NCBI GenBank assembly: GCA_018899075.1
Contig: JAHIIS010000085.1
Location: forward strand, 1 to 6,306
Source of the DNA: Candidatus Omnitrophota bacterium
Lineage (GTDB): Bacteria > Omnitrophota > Gorgyraeia > JAFGHF01
DNA: 6,306 nt
Direction: 5' to 3'
In this document: positions 4,139 to 6,306 of the stretch, one piece after another
How positions within the stretch are numbered: position 1 is the stretch's first letter
Layout of the letters: each line of letters starts with the position of its first letter
The notes under the pieces: model-generated
Seen by the model: only the letters and a program-made list of their open reading frames with translations
What the model was told of the DNA's origin: nothing
Database searches by the model: none
Translations under genes and position numbers: made by a program

Positions 4139-6306
4139 GTGTCCTGTGTCTAAAGAATACATTGTCATAAGAGGGGCTAAGGAGCATAATCTCAAAGGTA
4201 TCAACCTCAAAATCCCGCGCGGCAAACTCGTGGTAATTACCGGTTTAAGCGGTTCGGGCAAATCCTCTCTGGCCTTTGATACCATCTATGCCGAAGGGCA
4301 GAGAAGATATGTGGAGAGCCTCTCTGCTTATGCCCGCCAGTTCCTGGAACAGTTACAAAAGCCCGACGTGGAATATATCGAAGGCATTTCTCCGGCAATC
4401 TCTATCGAGCAGAGGACAGCGGGCGCCAATCCGCGCTCTACCGTAGGAACCCAGACCGAAATTTACGATTACCTGCGTCTTTTGTTTGCCCGTATCGGAA
4501 AGGCGCATTGTTATAAATGCGGGCGGGAGATTTCCCGGCAAAACCCGCAAGATATTGTGGAGCAGATTCTCAAACTGCCCGCCAATTGCCCGATTACGAT
4601 ACTCAGCCCCGTGGTCAGGGGGCGCAAAGGTGAATTCCGCCAAATCTTTGCCGATATTCGCAAACAGGGTTTTGTGCGCGTGCGGGTGGATAATACAATT
4701 TACGATATAGATAGTGAAATAAAATTGGATAAAAAAAGGGCGCATAGCGTTGAGGTAGTGGTGGATAGACTGACAGTTACTGCGGATGAGAAATCAAGGC
4801 TTACGGATTCGGTGGAAACTGCCTTAAGGACAGGCAAGGGAGTTGTAATTGTTTCAAGGCTTGCCAAAGGCGGGCGCCGGCAGGATATGTTGTTTAGCGA
4901 ACATTATGCCTGCATTAATTGCGGCATAAGTTTTGCCGAACTGCAACCCCGCGATTTTTCCTTTAACAGCCCTTACGGGGCGTGTTGCGCCTGTAACGGC
5001 CTGGGCACCAAGATTGAGGTGGACCCGGACCTGGTAGTGCCGGATAAAAACCGCTCGCTTGCCGAAGGAGCGCTTGAGCCCTGGAGAAGAGGAGGCAGAG
5101 GCTACATCCTCTATTACCGGGGGCTGATTAGAGAGCTGGCCAGGCATTACGGCTTTAGTATGGATACGCCTTTTAAGAAATTAAGCAAGGATGCGCGAAA
5201 AGCGATTCTTTACGGGTGCGGTGAATATGTCAGGGGCAAACCATTTGAAGGGCTGATTCCCCATCTGGAACGTCTTTTTCGGGAAACCGACAGCGACTAT
5301 TTAAAATCCGAAATCAACAAATATATGAGCGTCCTGTCTTGCCCTGACTGCCAGGGGGGGCGCCTGAAAAAAGAGAGCCTGGCTGTAACTATCAACAATA
5401 AATCCATATGGGATATAGTGAGAATGTCCATTCGCGCGGCTGGGCGGTTCTTTGACAATTTAGGCCTTAACCCCACAGAGAGCGCAATTGCCCGCCAGGC
5501 CATCAAAGGCATCGTTGAGCGGTTTAGATTTATGCTCAGCGTAGGATTGGATTATTTGACTTTAGACAGGAGGAGCAGCACTCTTTCCGGCGGAGAAGCG
5601 CAGCGGATTCGCCTGGCCACACAGGTAGGGGCGGGCCTTGTGGGTGTAGTTTATATTCTGGATGAACCGAGCATCGGTTTGCACCAGAAGGACAACAGAA
5701 AGCTTCTAAACACACTCGAGGCCCTTCGCGATCTGGGAAATACTTTAATTGTCGTTGAGCACGACGAGGCCACGATAAGGGCCGCCGACTATCTTATTGA
5801 CCTGGGGCCGGGGGCCGGACGCCACGGCGGAAAGATTGTGGCCTGCGGAAGCCTTAAAGATTTATTAAAATCGGCCGATTCCTTAACCGCCAAATATCTG
5901 CGCGGCCAGCTTAAGATAAGAGTGCCGGGCAGGCGAAGAAAAGACAATAATAAATCTCTGCAAATCTGGGGCGCGCGCCAACACAACCTGAAAAATATAA
6001 ATGCGCGCATCCCTTTAGGATTATTTGTATGTATTACCGGCGTATCCGGCTCAGGCAAAAGCACGCTGGTGGATGAGATTCTTTACCGGGCGCTGGCGAA
6101 AAAGTTCTACCGCCATAAAGAGAAGCCCGGGGCGCACGACCGGATTACAGGGACCGAATTTATCGATAAGGTGATTGTGGTGGACCAGTCTCCCATCGGC
6201 CGGACCCCCCGCTCAAATCCGGCTACCTATATAGGGGTTTTTAATTATATCCGGGAACTCTTTTCTAAACTCCCCGAATCACGTATGGCCGGATTCAAAC
6301 CAGGCA
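4137..6306 (+). CDS. uvrA: UvrABC excinuclease subunit A, 3'-truncated
   Basis: UvrA is the damage-sensing ABC ATPase of nucleotide excision repair; its dimer loads UvrB at DNA lesions. The frame is open from 4137 to the right edge (723 codons), leaving about 220 of the usual 940 residues outside. Numbering from ATG 4137, the first Walker A is G-L-S-G-S-G-K-S-S (36-44), followed by the [11 protein letters not shown] block. A zinc module has C259, C262, C283 and C286. The first ABC signature L-S-G-G-E-A-Q-R starts at 483, Walker B ends in D509-E510, V-E-H-D follows, and the second Walker A is G-V-S-G-S-G-K-S-T (635-643). [13 protein letters not shown] is also present. The second zinc module and second signature lie beyond the edge. 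The start is either ATG 4137 or GTG 4146; GTG fits family N termini better and sits at the predicted transcript 5' end. Neither has a Shine-Dalgarno. A hairpin near residues 363-368 is unusually short. Confidence 0.97.
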   Translation, partial: MCPVSKEYIVIRGAKEHNLKGINLKIPRGKLVVITGLSGSGKSSLAFDTIYAEGQRRYVESLSAYARQFLEQLQKPDVEYIEGISPAISIEQRTAGANPRSTVGTQTEIYDYLRLLFARIGKAHCYKCGREISRQNPQDIVEQILKLPANCPITILSPVVRGRKGEFRQIFADIRKQGFVRVRVDNTIYDIDSEIKLDKKRAHSVEVVVDRLTVTADEKSRLTDSVETALRTGKGVVIVSRLAKGGRRQDMLFSEHYACINCGISFAELQPRDFSFNSPYGACCACNGLGTKIEVDPDLVVPDKNRSLAEGALEPWRRGGRGYILYYRGLIRELARHYGFSMDTPFKKLSKDARKAILYGCGEYVRGKPFEGLIPHLERLFRETDSDYLKSEINKYMSVLSCPDCQGGRLKKESLAVTINNKSIWDIVRMSIRAAGRFFDNLGLNPTESAIARQAIKGIVERFRFMLSVGLDYLTLDRRSSTLSGGEAQRIRLATQVGAGLVGVVYILDEPSIGLHQKDNRKLLNTLEALRDLGNTLIVVEHDEATIRAADYLIDLGPGAGRHGGKIVACGSLKDLLKSADSLTAKYLRGQLKIRVPGRRRKDNNKSLQIWGARQHNLKNINARIPLGLFVCITGVSGSGKSTLVDEILYRALAKKFYRHKEKPGAHDRITGTEFIDKVIVVDQSPIGRTPRSNPATYIGVFNYIRELFSKLPESRMAGFKPG

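Noticed and set aside
4353..4745. 130-codon antisense frame on the - strand opposite uvrA
   Set aside because: It lies fully opposite strongly conserved UvrA sequence, with no recognisable motif in its product; it is a shadow of codon use in uvrA. The other minus-strand frames were rejected for the same reason.
4137..6306. Possible pseudogene status of uvrA
   Set aside because: I translated the frame through to the right edge and found no stop or frameshift, with both Walker A motifs, the first signature and the first zinc module intact.

Overview
The window is a densely packed bacterial chromosomal segment with every supported gene on the + strand. It holds the tail of one operon and the start of a second transcription unit. 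The first block (1-4062) reads as one co-oriented cluster: the C-terminal part of an LL-diaminopimelate aminotransferase-like gene (dapL), folK, panC, nadA, an aspartate dehydrogenase gene (nadX), and a small, very basic protein built from a tandem repeat. Junctions are 1-nt overlap, 4-nt overlap, 12-nt gap, 11-nt overlap and a short gap containing a very strong Shine-Dalgarno sequence, so the genes are probably co-transcribed and several may be translationally coupled.

The theme of the first block is essential biosynthesis: lysine/peptidoglycan precursor (dapL), folate (folK), coenzyme A (panC), and NAD (nadX then nadA). NadX is expected to make iminoaspartate from aspartate by NAD(P)-dependent dehydrogenation, replacing the usual flavoprotein aspartate oxidase NadB. 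NadA then condenses iminoaspartate with dihydroxyacetone phosphate to quinolinate. An oxygen-independent first step fits an anaerobe.

The last gene of the block encodes an 89-residue protein with two 28-residue repeats around a G-Y-L-Y core and a Lys/Arg-rich tail. I cannot assign it a function; it is the least understood item here.

The 74-bp gap at 4063-4136 carries a 15-bp hairpin (probable terminator, weak T tract). A near-consensus sigma70-type promoter (TTTACA, 17 nt, TATAAT) partly overlaps it. The promoter fires almost exactly at the start of uvrA, so uvrA may be translated from a leaderless mRNA. uvrA (excision-repair ATPase) runs off the right edge after about 723 codons and has no frameshift or stop.

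The organism is a bacterium with moderate GC. NadX-for-NadB, a DapL-type aminotransferase, and the small repeat protein suggest an anaerobic, deep-branching lineage such as Omnitrophota or another PVC-related phylum. This placement is an impression from gene content, not a demonstrated assignment. I see no RNA genes, mobile elements, CRISPR arrays or phage genes.
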